In this document: positions 24,622-32,674 of the stretch, piece after piece
Layout: every line of letters starts with the position of its first letter
Position numbering within the stretch: position 1 is the first letter of the stretch
Assembly (NCBI GenBank): GCA_964354215.1
Contig: CAYGYT010000013.1
Location: forward strand, 1 to 55,319
Reading direction: 5' to 3'
Length of the DNA stretch: 55,319 nucleotides
Origin: CAVRZR01 sp964354215
Lineage (GTDB): Bacteria > Actinomycetota > Coriobacteriia > Anaerosomatales > CAVRZR01
The notes under the pieces: generated by a model
The model's input: only the letters and a program-made list of their open reading frames with translations
Database searches by the model: none
Told to the model about the DNA's origin: nothing
Made by a program: the position numbers and the translations under genes

Positions 24622-25065
24622 ATGTCTCCCTCCCCGTCGGACACCGGGCACCCCGCCGACGAGACGTCCAGCGGCGCCGTCGACGGCATCGACTTCGCCC
24701 ACCCGAGCGAGCGCGTTGCGGCTGAGATCCTCGACTTCTACCGCGTGCGGTGGGAGTACGAGCCGACCACGTTCCCCATCGAGTGGGACTCAAACGGCAA
24801 CGTTATCGCCTCGTTCTCTCCGGACTTCTACCTCCCTGACTTCGATGTGTACATCGAGCTCACCACCATGAGCCAGAAGCTTGTGACCAAGAAGAACCGA
24901 AAGGTCAGAAGGCTCAAGGAGCTCTACCCCGATGTGAACATCAGGATCTTCTACCAGAAGGATTTCCGTCGGCTGCTGCAGCGATTTGGGCTGGCTGCCG
25001 AGGAGCAGCCTCAGCGGGTCGGCGGTGGGGTCGTCATTGCCAAGGACGAGGATCCGGACGAGTAG
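24622..25065 (+). CDS. Conserved protein of unknown function, PD-(D/E)XK-like core possible
   Basis: A 147-residue protein. After a disordered N-terminus it reads 'HPSERVAAEILDFYRVRWEYEP', then 'SPDFYLPDFDVYIELTTMSQ' and 'KNRKVRRLKELYPDVNIRIFYQKDF'. A conserved 'PDF..PD....IE' strand followed by a helix and a final strand resembles very small restriction-endonuclease-like folds, but the catalytic lysine is not obvious. This link is only an inference. It starts three bases after the MerR stop and runs directly into hpt, so it is part of the same run. Confidence 0.6.
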   Translation: MSPSPSDTGHPADETSSGAVDGIDFAHPSERVAAEILDFYRVRWEYEPTTFPIEWDSNGNVIASFSPDFYLPDFDVYIELTTMSQKLVTKKNRKVRRLKELYPDVNIRIFYQKDFRRLLQRFGLAAEEQPQRVGGGVVIAKDEDPDE

Positions 25066-25066
25066 G

Positions 25067-25618
25067 GTGGCCTCGCCCCCGCTGCCAGAATCGTGTGACG
25101 CGGTGCTCCTCTCCGAGGAGCGCATCCGGGAACGAGTCACCGAGCTCGGCGCAGCGCTCACGCGAGACTACGAGGGCCAGGAGCTGCGCCTTGTCACGGT
25201 GCTTCGCGGTGGGCTCATCTTCTTGGCCGATCTCGCTCGCGCGACCGATGTGCCGCTCCAGCTCGACTTCATGGCTGTGTCGCCCTACGCCCCGGGCCGT
25301 GGGGGAGTGGTTCGCGTGACGAAGGACCTCGACGACGACATCACTGATGCGGCGGTCGTGCTCGTCGAAGACGTGATCGACACCGGTCTGACCGTCAACT
25401 ACGTGCTGTCGCTGCTCAAAGCTCGGCATCCGAGGAGTCTTGAGGTGTGCGCGCTGCTGGACAAGGATGTCCGCAGAATCGCCGACGTCCCGATCGCCCA
25501 TCGTGGGTTCAGGATTCCCGACCGGTTCGTGGTTGGCTACGGTCTGGACCTGAAGGGCCGCTACCGCAACCTGCCCTACGTGGCCACGCTGCGCGAGGAC
25601 GCCCTGGAGGTTCGATGA
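25067..25618 (+). CDS. hpt: Hypoxanthine phosphoribosyltransferase
   Basis: A 183-residue purine-salvage enzyme that makes IMP/GMP from hypoxanthine or guanine and PRPP. The PRPP-binding motif 'VVLVEDVIDTGLTVNYVL' and the earlier 'TVLRGGLIFLADLAR' loop are typical, as is 'RNLPYVATLRE' at the end. GTG 25067 overlaps the end of the previous gene by about a base. The ribosome-binding site is weak and GTG 25100 is an alternative. The stop overlaps the start of the potassium-channel gene as ATGA. Confidence 0.9.
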   Translation: MASPPLPESCDAVLLSEERIRERVTELGAALTRDYEGQELRLVTVLRGGLIFLADLARATDVPLQLDFMAVSPYAPGRGGVVRVTKDLDDDITDAAVVLVEDVIDTGLTVNYVLSLLKARHPRSLEVCALLDKDVRRIADVPIAHRGFRIPDRFVVGYGLDLKGRYRNLPYVATLREDALEVR

Positions 25619-26601
25619 AGCGGAGGCTTCTCGGCGCGGCGGTGCTCCTCGTCGCGGTACTCGTTGTCGGCACCGCCGGCTACGTGATCGTCGAGGGCTG
25701 GGGTGTGTTCGACGCGCTCTACATGACGGCGATCACAGTGAGCACCGTGGGATTCACCGAAGTACACCCGCTGTCCGATGCCGGGCGCGCGTTCACGATG
25801 GCGCTCGTGCTCATGGGCGTTGGCGCGATCGGCTTCTCGTTCGGCATACTTCTCGATTTTCTCATGGAGGGGCACCTCGGAGGGATGTTGGAGGTTCGGC
25901 GCATGAACAGGCAGATCGATGCTCTGTCTCAGCACCACATCATCGCGGGAGTAGGCCGAGTGGGCGTGATCGTTGCCCGCGAGCTTGCCGACGAGGGAGT
26001 CGATTTCGTGTTGGTGGATTCCGCCGACGTGCCCATCGAGGTGGCGAAGGCGAACGGATGGCTCTACGTGCAGGGTGACGCGACTGAGGAGGAGACGTTG
26101 CACGCTGCTGGCATCGAGCGCGCCGCGAGTCTCATCACCGCTCTCGACCAGGACGCGGACAACCTCTTCGTCACGGTCACCGCAAAGACGCTCAACCCGT
26201 CACTCTTCGTCGTGTCCCGCTCCTCGAATGAGTCCTCGGAATCGAAACTGATCAAGGCCGGCGCGAACAGGGTCATCACGCCCACTGTGATCGGGGGGCG
26301 TCGCATGGCGAGCCTCGTGCTCCACCCGTTCGTGTCCGACTACCTCGACTTGGTGACGCACGACGCTGGTGTCGAGTACCGCCTCCAGGAAATCGATCTG
26401 ACTCCGTCCTCGCCGATCGCGGACCGGTCGATTCGGGAGTCGGCTGTCAGAGACCGGTTCGGGGCGTTCATCTTGGCCGTGCGCGGCGCCGACGGGGTCA
26501 TCGACACGAGTCCTTCGTTCGACCGCGTACTCGTGGCTGGTGACCGGCTTGTCGTGCTCGGGACGCCCGAACAGCTCTCATCGCTCGCGCAGGCGATCTG
26601 A
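25615..26601 (+). CDS. Two-helix potassium channel with RCK (TrkA-N/TrkA-C) domains
   Basis: A 328-residue protein with the MthK-type layout. Membrane helix 1 (residues 5-25), a pore loop 'MTAITVSTVGFTEVHPL' and helix 2 ('ALVLMGVGAIGFSFGILLDFL') precede an RCK domain starting near residue 104 ('HHIIAGVGRVGVIVARELADEGVDFVLVD'). A TrkA-C-like domain closes it. The selectivity filter reads TVGF rather than TVGY and is followed by TE instead of GD, a known variation in bacterial channels. Start ATG 25615 overlaps hpt. Gating ligand (NAD(H), ATP or Ca2+) cannot be inferred. Confidence 0.85.
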   Translation: MKRRLLGAAVLLVAVLVVGTAGYVIVEGWGVFDALYMTAITVSTVGFTEVHPLSDAGRAFTMALVLMGVGAIGFSFGILLDFLMEGHLGGMLEVRRMNRQIDALSQHHIIAGVGRVGVIVARELADEGVDFVLVDSADVPIEVAKANGWLYVQGDATEEETLHAAGIERAASLITALDQDADNLFVTVTAKTLNPSLFVVSRSSNESSESKLIKAGANRVITPTVIGGRRMASLVLHPFVSDYLDLVTHDAGVEYRLQEIDLTPSSPIADRSIRESAVRDRFGAFILAVRGADGVIDTSPSFDRVLVAGDRLVVLGTPEQLSSLAQAI

Positions 26602-26694
26602 GCGATCGATCCGCCGCGCACGAGCGCCCTGTGGAGCTGCCGACGCAGAACGGCTACCCTAGCACGGCAGGGCTGACGACTGAGGAGGGTCCGC

Positions 26695-27213
26695 GTGGAT
26701 CTAGGCGGCTACATTCGAGACATCCCGGATTTCCCGCAAAAGGGCATCGTGTTCAAGGACATCACGCCGCTCCTTGCAAACGCCGAGGCGTTCCGCAGGG
26801 CCGTCGACACCATCGCGGCTGAGTTCTCCGACCAGGGAGTCTCGAAGGTGGTCGGTGCCGAGGCACGCGGGTTCATCTTTGGCGGGGCGCTTGCCTACGT
26901 GCTCGGGGCGGGGTTCGTGCCCGCGCGCAAACCCGGCAAGCTCCCATGGAACACCACCCGGGCAGAGTACGACCTGGAGTACGGCACCGATGCTCTCGAA
27001 GTGCACGCCGACGCGCTCGGTCCCGACGATGTCGTGCTCATCGTGGACGACGTCCTCGCGACCGGCGGTACGGCGGCCGCCAAGTGCCAGCTTGCCATGA
27101 GCACGGGTGCGCGCGTCGCGGGCTTCGCGTTCCTAATCGAGCTTGACTTCCTTCGCGGCCGGGAGAAGTTGCCCGACAAGGCGAAGATCATCTCGCTCAT
27201 CCACGTGGAGTAG
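26695..27213 (+). CDS. apt: Adenine phosphoribosyltransferase
   Basis: A 172-residue enzyme forming AMP from adenine and PRPP. 'IRDIPDFPQKGIVFKDITPLL' at the N-terminus and the PRPP loop 'VVLIVDDVLATGGTAAAK' are diagnostic. GTG 26695 has GAGGAGGG upstream. It lies 93 bases after the channel gene and converges with the RlpA gene. With hpt it covers purine salvage for this stretch. Confidence 0.95.
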   Translation: MDLGGYIRDIPDFPQKGIVFKDITPLLANAEAFRRAVDTIAAEFSDQGVSKVVGAEARGFIFGGALAYVLGAGFVPARKPGKLPWNTTRAEYDLEYGTDALEVHADALGPDDVVLIVDDVLATGGTAAAKCQLAMSTGARVAGFAFLIELDFLRGREKLPDKAKIISLIHVE

Positions 27214-27275
27214 CGCTCGGGCGAGCGGCCCGGCTGCCGGACGGTCTACCGGGTTGCCGCGCCGGCGATGGGGTC

Positions 27276-28373
27276 CTACGGCGCGCTGGTGGTGTTCGAC
27301 GACGGCCGAACGTATACGGCGGTCACACGTTCCACACCCGAGAAGCCGAGCGCTCGTGCCGCCGCGCGCGACAGGTCGAGGTCGCGACCCGCGATGAACG
27401 GTCCCCGGTCGTTCACCACGACGATGATCCTTCGCTCGCCGCGGCTGAGTGCGAGCCTCGTGCCGAACGGAAGCGTTCGCGAGGCGCACGTGAGGTCGTC
27501 CTGGTTGAAGATCTGGCCCGATGCCGTCGGACGGCCGTTGAACTCGTTGCCGTACCACGAGCACACGACTGACATCGGACCGCCGAGGGCCGTGTAGCGG
27601 CGCGGTTGGTAGTCCGATACGAGGAAGGTATCGCCCGTGGCCTCCATGATCGCCGAGGCGAACGCCACCGGGGTGCCGACGGGGATCGAGCTCTGTCGCC
27701 ACTCCTTGCGGGTTCGATTGGACGCCGCCCGCCGAGCGGCCACGAGTTTCTGGCTGGCGGCCGACAACGTGGCGATCAAGGCGCGCTCCTCGGCAAGCGC
27801 GCGTTTGGTCTGGGCGAGGCGGCCGTCGTAGAGCGCGCGCAGCGCCACGAGCTCGCCCTTCATGTCGTCGAGCACACTCGCGACGAACTCGGCTTCTCGA
27901 GACGCGAGTTCCGAGTCCCGGTACGCCTCGACGTCCTCGGCTGCGACGCGCGAAAGAATCAGCGCGCGAGCGTAGAAGTCGGCGAGCGAACGTGCCGAGA
28001 GCAAGAGTACGAACGGGTTCGACAGCCCGGACTTGTACATGTCCACCACTCGCTGCTCGAACCGAATGCGCGACTGCTCGAGCTCCGCACGTGCCTCGTC
28101 GAGCACGTTCTCCTGCCCGAGGATCCGCACGTTGATGGCGGCGATGCGCTGCTCAAGTGCGATGGTGTCCTGTTGGGCGAGCTCGATCTGATCCTCGAGC
28201 CGGAGAGCCTTCTTTGTCGCTTCGTCTAGGTCTGGCGGCTGGAGAGCAGGGACGCTTGGAGACGGGAGCAGAGTGGGGGACGGCGATGATTCGAGCGCTC
28301 CCGCGGGGAGCGGAACCGCCAGCGCGCAGGCAAGCGCCAGAGCGAGAGCTATGCGGCGGCGGGTGGCTTCCAC
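27276..28373 (-). CDS. RlpA-family protein with N-terminal coiled coil
   Basis: A 365-residue exported protein. A signal peptide (residues 1 to about 27, 'IALALALACALAVPLPAGALE') leads to a Pro/Ser linker, then a long coiled coil ('TKKALRLEDQIELAQQDTIA' onward). A double-psi beta-barrel of the RlpA type ('CSWYGNEFNGRPTASGQIFN', 'LTCASRTLPFGTRLAL', 'VVVNDRGPF') forms the C-terminus. RlpA proteins are septal peptidoglycan lytic transglycosylases in some bacteria. Here no SPOR domain is present and the coiled coil may recruit the enzyme instead. GTG 28373 is preferred because GGAAGGGA precedes it; TTG 28394 would add seven residues. It is divergent from the NlpC/P60 gene. Confidence 0.8.
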   Translation of the reverse strand: MEATRRRIALALALACALAVPLPAGALESSPSPTLLPSPSVPALQPPDLDEATKKALRLEDQIELAQQDTIALEQRIAAINVRILGQENVLDEARAELEQSRIRFEQRVVDMYKSGLSNPFVLLLSARSLADFYARALILSRVAAEDVEAYRDSELASREAEFVASVLDDMKGELVALRALYDGRLAQTKRALAEERALIATLSAASQKLVAARRAASNRTRKEWRQSSIPVGTPVAFASAIMEATGDTFLVSDYQPRRYTALGGPMSVVCSWYGNEFNGRPTASGQIFNQDDLTCASRTLPFGTRLALSRGERRIIVVVNDRGPFIAGRDLDLSRAAARALGFSGVERVTAVYVRPSSNTTSAP

Positions 28374-28440
28374 GGTCCCTTCCGAACTCAACAAGCGGGC
28401 GGCGCTTGGCCGCTCGTCGCCGCAGGTAGGACGGGGTCTA

Positions 28441-28453
28441 TGGTATCATGCGG
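28441..28453 (+). promoter_or_regulatory. Extended -10 promoter candidate for the NlpC/P60 gene
   Basis: TGGTATCATGCGG contains TATCAT (28444-28449) preceded by TGG, an extended -10 pattern. The same 13 bases recur at 29817-29829 ahead of iorA. No clear -35 is visible. Confidence 0.45.
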
Positions 28454-28526
28454 TAGCCGCCGATACTCACCATGGACGCACGTCGAAACACCACTGGTTG
28501 CACCAGACATCGCAGCAGGAGATCGA

Positions 28527-29678
28527 GTGAGAAAGTCCGTCGGCATATCCCTCTCCCGGCTCGTCGTTTCCGCATGCACGATTGCGGCTGTCCTGTGCTC
28601 ATCTTCGGCAGCAGTTGGCGCTCCCTCGACCCCTCGTATCGAGGAGAAGCGGCGCGAAGCGGCCGCTGCACAGGGCAAGCTCGACGATCTTGCGACGCAA
28701 CTCGAGCTGAGGAGTGAGGAATACCAGCAGGTGGAGGCGTCCCTCGCCGAGACCCGCGAGCGTATCGAGAGCACTCGCGCGGAGATCGAGCAGGCGTCGC
28801 GGGAGCTCGGTGTCGCGCAGGCGGCACTCTCGGATCGCGCGATTCGGATCTACCGCACTGGCGACATCGGTTTCGTAGAAGTGCTGTTCGGCGTGCGGGA
28901 CTTCGCGGACTTCCTGACGTGGCTCGACTTCATGCGGCACGTCGCACGATCGGATGCCGCCGTTGTCGCCACCGTTCAGGATGCGGTCACGCGAATCGAA
29001 CGGGCGGAACGCACGCTCGAGGCGCGCGAGGCGGAGCAGGCCGCGCTGCGCGAACAGGCGCGTATCAAGCGCGCTGAGGTGCAGAGCGCATTTCGGCGTC
29101 AGCGAGGGTACCTGCGCGGGCTGAACGCCGAAGTCGCCAAGCTCGTCCGCGAGGAGCGTGCGCGACAGGCACGCATCGCTGCCGAGAGGGCGCGGCGTGC
29201 TGCGCTTGCCGCTGCTGCGGCCGCGGCGATGCGACGCCAGCAATCAGTGAGCGCGGCGAGCGAGCGCTACTTTGACTCCGGATCGCTCGGTAGCGGGCAC
29301 CCGGAAGTCGTTGCGATCGGTCTTCGGTACGTTGGCGTTCCGTACGTGTGGGGCGGCTCAACACCGGAGCAGGGCTTCGACTGCTCGGGGCTCACGCAGT
29401 ATGCGTACAAGAAGGCGGGCATGGCGATCCCGCGCAACAGCCGATCGCAGTTCGCTGCCGGAGCGTTCATTGCGGCCGATCGTCTCGATCTTCTTCGATC
29501 GGGCGACCTCGTGTTCTTCGGCGTGAACGCCGATCCCGGACAGGTTCACCACGTGGGCATCTACGTGGGGAGCGGCAACTTCCTGCACGCGCCGCAGACC
29601 GGCGAGAACGTGCAGGTGTCCTCGCTTGCCGAGCGCATCGCGGTCCGGGCCGACTACGTCGGTGGCTGCCGGTTCTAG
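28527..29678 (+). CDS. NlpC/P60-family peptidoglycan endopeptidase with coiled coil
   Basis: A 383-residue exported enzyme. A signal peptide ('LVVSACTIAAVLCSSSAAVGA') is followed by a coiled coil with a CwlO/PcsB-like middle ('IYRTGDIGFVEVLFGVRDFADFL') and an Ala/Arg-rich helix. The C-terminal NlpC/P60 domain has its catalytic Cys in 'GFDCSGLTQYAYKKAG' and its His in 'HHVGIYVGSGNFLHAP'. Such enzymes cleave peptide stems during growth or division. GTG 28527 has AGGAGA upstream; an in-frame extension to 28440 is not signal-like. The middle region resembles that of the divergent RlpA protein. Confidence 0.87.
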   Translation: MRKSVGISLSRLVVSACTIAAVLCSSSAAVGAPSTPRIEEKRREAAAAQGKLDDLATQLELRSEEYQQVEASLAETRERIESTRAEIEQASRELGVAQAALSDRAIRIYRTGDIGFVEVLFGVRDFADFLTWLDFMRHVARSDAAVVATVQDAVTRIERAERTLEAREAEQAALREQARIKRAEVQSAFRRQRGYLRGLNAEVAKLVREERARQARIAAERARRAALAAAAAAAMRRQQSVSAASERYFDSGSLGSGHPEVVAIGLRYVGVPYVWGGSTPEQGFDCSGLTQYAYKKAGMAIPRNSRSQFAAGAFIAADRLDLLRSGDLVFFGVNADPGQVHHVGIYVGSGNFLHAPQTGENVQVSSLAERIAVRADYVGGCRF

Positions 29679-29816
29679 ACCCTGCCGTTGCCTGCCTCTT
29701 CCTGTTCCCGCGCGGGGCGTCTTGCGCATACGCAGGCGGTCGCAGCCGCCCGCCGCCAGCTTCGCGCCGCTCACCCGTCAACACGCCACCTCTGACACGT
29801 CTGACCTGCGATGCTG

Positions 29817-29829
29817 TGGTATCATGCGG
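29817..29829 (+). promoter_or_regulatory. Extended -10 promoter candidate for the iorA operon
   Basis: TGGTATCATGCGG with TATCAT at 29820-29825 preceded by TGG, about 50 bases before iorA. It is identical to 28441-28453. It would drive the long iorA-to-paaK run. Confidence 0.45.
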
Positions 29830-29878
29830 CAACAATCGTGGCCGCGGCCGGGCTGCAGAGGCAGTCGAGAGGGTCTGA

Positions 29879-31639
29879 GTGAGCCGCATCCTGCTCTCGG
29901 GAAACGAAGCGATCGCCCGGGGCGCCTGGGAATCAGGCGCTCTTGTCGGCGTGGGGTATCCCGGCACGCCGTCGACTGAGACGCTCGAGTCCTTCGTGAA
30001 CCTGCCCGACGCGTACGCGGAATGGGCGCCCAACGAGAAGGTGGCGCTTGAGGTAGCTGCCGGCGCGAGTCTCGCTGGCTCGAGGGCGCTTGCCACCATG
30101 AAGCACGTCGGGCTAAACGTCGCGGCCGATCCGCTCTTCACGCTCGCCTACACCGGCGTGGGTGCCGGTCTGGTCGTGCTCGTCGCCGACGATCCCGGCA
30201 TGCACTCCTCGCAAAACGAACAGGACTCGCGCAACTACGCGGCCTTTGCGCGAGTGCCCATGCTCGAGCCTTCGGATAGCTGCGAAGCGCTCGACTTCAC
30301 GAAGCGCGCGTTCGAGCTCTCCGAACAGTTCGACACGCCCGTGCTCGTGCGTTCCACGACCCGGCTGTCTCATTCCAAGGGGCTCGTGGAGCCGGGCGAG
30401 AGAGTCCCGGAGCGGGAGGTTCCCGAGTACGAGACCCAGTTCGGCAAGTGGGTCATGCTGCCCGCCAACGCCCGAGCACGGAGGGTAGAGCTCGATCTCA
30501 GGATCAACCGACTCGCCGAGTTCTCGGATGCGAGCGAACTCAACCGTATGGAGATGCGGGACTCGTCGGTGGGGATTGTCGCATCGGGTGTCGTCTACCA
30601 GTACGTACGCGAAGCGCTGCCCGATGTTTCGACCCTCAAGATCGGCATGAGCTTCCCGCTCCCCGCCGAGAAGATCCGCGAGTTCGCGGCCCGAGTCGAG
30701 CGACTCTACGTCGCCGAAGAGGCCGACGGCTACTTGGCGCGCGGCATTCGCGCTCTCGGGCTCGAGCTCTCGGAGCCACCCTCGCCGCTCCCGGTTGCGG
30801 GTGAGCTCTCGCCGGGCACGATTCGCATCGCATTCGGCGGTGCAGCCAGCCCGGGGCGAGCCTTCGTCGACGGCCTGCCGCCGCGGCCCCCGCTCATGTG
30901 CCCGGGATGCCCGCACCGGCCGGTGTTTCGAGCACTCCGTCGAATGCGGGCGGTGGTCTCCGGCGACATCGGCTGCTACACGCTCGGCGCGCTCCCGCCG
31001 CTCTCGGCGATGGACACGTGCGTCTGCATGGGCGCGAGCGTGAGCATGGCTCACGGTATCGAGCTTGCAGGCGGTACCGGCAAGCGCCCGGTGGTCGCCG
31101 TGATCGGCGATTCGACCTTCGCTCACTCGGGCATCACGGGTCTTGCCGGAACCGCCTACAACGGCGGGGGAGGCACCATCGTCGTGCTCGACAACCGAAT
31201 CACGGCAATGACCGGCCATCAAGGCAACCCCGTGAACGGCCAGACGCTTTCGGGCCGAGCCGGTGCCGCTCTGGACATCGAAGCGCTCGCTCGAGCGCTT
31301 GGCGTGCCGCGCGTGAGGACGGTCGATCCCCAGGACATCGCAGCTACCGAGGCGGCGATTCGCGAGGAGGTCGCTGCCGAGGAGCTCTCGGTCATCATCG
31401 CGAAGGCGCCGTGCGCGCTGCTGGTCCGCGACTGGCCCGAGCCGTACACGGTCGACGAGGAGCTGTGCACCGCCTGCGGCCAATGCATCAAGCTCGGGTG
31501 CCCAGCCATCGCCAAGGGCGAAGGCGGCGTCGCAACGATCGACGTCTCGGTCTGCGTGGGGTGTGGACAGTGTCCGCAGGTCTGCAAGGACGACGCGATC
31601 ATCCACACCGGCCCCTCATGCGACCTGGGCGTTGTGTGA
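29879..31639 (+). CDS. iorA: Indolepyruvate ferredoxin oxidoreductase, alpha subunit
   Basis: A 586-residue subunit of the thiamine-diphosphate enzyme that oxidatively decarboxylates aryl (and possibly branched) 2-oxo acids to acyl-CoA, passing electrons to ferredoxin. It has the N-terminal 'LLSGNEAIARGAWESG', 'GYPGTPSTE', the TPP-binding region 'VAVIGDSTFAHSGITGL...NGGGGTIVVLDNRITAMTG' in pieces, and a C-terminal two-cluster ferredoxin domain with 'CTACGQCIKLGCPAI' and 'CVGCGQCPQVCKDDAI'. GTG 29879 opens the operon. The stop overlaps iorB by one base. Confidence 0.95.
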   Translation: MSRILLSGNEAIARGAWESGALVGVGYPGTPSTETLESFVNLPDAYAEWAPNEKVALEVAAGASLAGSRALATMKHVGLNVAADPLFTLAYTGVGAGLVVLVADDPGMHSSQNEQDSRNYAAFARVPMLEPSDSCEALDFTKRAFELSEQFDTPVLVRSTTRLSHSKGLVEPGERVPEREVPEYETQFGKWVMLPANARARRVELDLRINRLAEFSDASELNRMEMRDSSVGIVASGVVYQYVREALPDVSTLKIGMSFPLPAEKIREFAARVERLYVAEEADGYLARGIRALGLELSEPPSPLPVAGELSPGTIRIAFGGAASPGRAFVDGLPPRPPLMCPGCPHRPVFRALRRMRAVVSGDIGCYTLGALPPLSAMDTCVCMGASVSMAHGIELAGGTGKRPVVAVIGDSTFAHSGITGLAGTAYNGGGGTIVVLDNRITAMTGHQGNPVNGQTLSGRAGAALDIEALARALGVPRVRTVDPQDIAATEAAIREEVAAEELSVIIAKAPCALLVRDWPEPYTVDEELCTACGQCIKLGCPAIAKGEGGVATIDVSVCVGCGQCPQVCKDDAIIHTGPSCDLGVV

Positions 31640-32229
31640 TGTCAGTGGCGACGGTCATGCTCTGCGGCGTGGGCGGTCAGGGCACCATCCTCGCTGCAGA
31701 TGTGCTTGCGAAGACCGCGGCGGCCGCGGGGCTTGAGGTCAAGCTTTCCGAGGTGCACGGCATGGCGCAGCGCGGCGGTTCCGTCGACACCGTGGTGCGG
31801 TTCGGAGACGAAGTGTTCGCGCCGATCACCGATCCCGGTGGCGCGGATCATCTCGTCGCGTTCGAACTCACCGAGGCGGCACGCCGGCTTCACTACCTCA
31901 AGCCCGACGGCCGGCTACTCGTGAATTCGCGAGTCATCGAGCCGCTCCCGGTGCTCATCGGCGCCGTTCCCGCAGCATCGGGCCTCGAGTCGCTCCTCGA
32001 CGCGGAGGGCGCGATCTTCATCGACGCCGAGGCACTCGCATGCGAAGCCGGCAGCCCTCAGTCGGCGAATATCGTGCTCATGGGCGCACTGTCCACGGGG
32101 CTCGGGTTCCCGGTGGACCGCTGGTGCGCCGTCATAACCGCGAGGGTCCCACCACAGACCCTCGACGCCAACCTGCGCGCGTTCGAACTCGGACGCGATG
32201 CCTGCGAACGGGGGGTATGCGACCTATGA
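31639..32229 (+). CDS. iorB: Indolepyruvate ferredoxin oxidoreductase, beta subunit
   Basis: A 196-residue gamma-type subunit: 'VMLCGVGGQGTILAADVLAK', 'LSEVHGMAQRGGSVDTVVRFG' and 'GADHLVAFELTEAAR' are typical of IorB. It completes the enzyme with IorA. Both ends overlap neighbours (TGATG with iorA, ATGA with the ACT gene), so the three are translated together. Confidence 0.95.
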   Translation: MSVATVMLCGVGGQGTILAADVLAKTAAAAGLEVKLSEVHGMAQRGGSVDTVVRFGDEVFAPITDPGGADHLVAFELTEAARRLHYLKPDGRLLVNSRVIEPLPVLIGAVPAASGLESLLDAEGAIFIDAEALACEAGSPQSANIVLMGALSTGLGFPVDRWCAVITARVPPQTLDANLRAFELGRDACERGVCDL

Positions 32230-32642
32230 AGGTGAAACAGCTGTCGGTATTCATCGAGAACAAGGCCGGACGCGTGAGCGAGGTTACCGAGGTCCTCGGC
32301 CAAGCCGACGTGAACATACGAGGCTTTTCCGTGTCAGACACCGCGGAGTACGGTATCGTGCGGCTCATCGTTGACGACCCGGACACCGGCATGAAGGCGC
32401 TGCACAATGCAGGATTCACCGTGAAGGAGAGCGATGTGCTCTGCCTCGACCTCCCCGACAAGCCCGGTGGCCTTGCTGGGGTGCTCAAGGTGGTTTCCGA
32501 TGCCGGGGTGAATATCGAGTACGTCTACTCCCTCATCGCGACGTTCGTGATCATCAACGTCGCCGATGTGAATAGGGCGTTGCAGCTGCTGCGGGACCAG
32601 CCCGTGCGGCTCGTATCTCAGGAAGAGATCGCGCAGATCTGA
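32226..32642 (+). CDS. Tandem ACT-domain protein
   Basis: A 138-residue double ACT protein. The first domain is 'VKQLSVFIENKAGRVSEVTEVLGQADVNIRGFSV'. The second starts near residue 71 with 'VLCLDLPDKPGGLAGVLKVVSDAGVNIEYVY'. It is the paralogue of the gene at 14633. It overlaps iorB by four bases. Amino-acid binding and control of IOR activity or expression is inferred from domain and context only. Confidence 0.82.
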   Translation: MKVKQLSVFIENKAGRVSEVTEVLGQADVNIRGFSVSDTAEYGIVRLIVDDPDTGMKALHNAGFTVKESDVLCLDLPDKPGGLAGVLKVVSDAGVNIEYVYSLIATFVIINVADVNRALQLLRDQPVRLVSQEEIAQI

Positions 32643-32674
32643 CGGGAGTCAGAGAGAGAGCAAGGGGGTCGAGG

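Noticed and set aside
28374..28526. Possible cyclic-di-AMP riboswitch between the RlpA and NlpC/P60 genes
   Set aside because: The gap is short for this class and the conserved core elements were not found.
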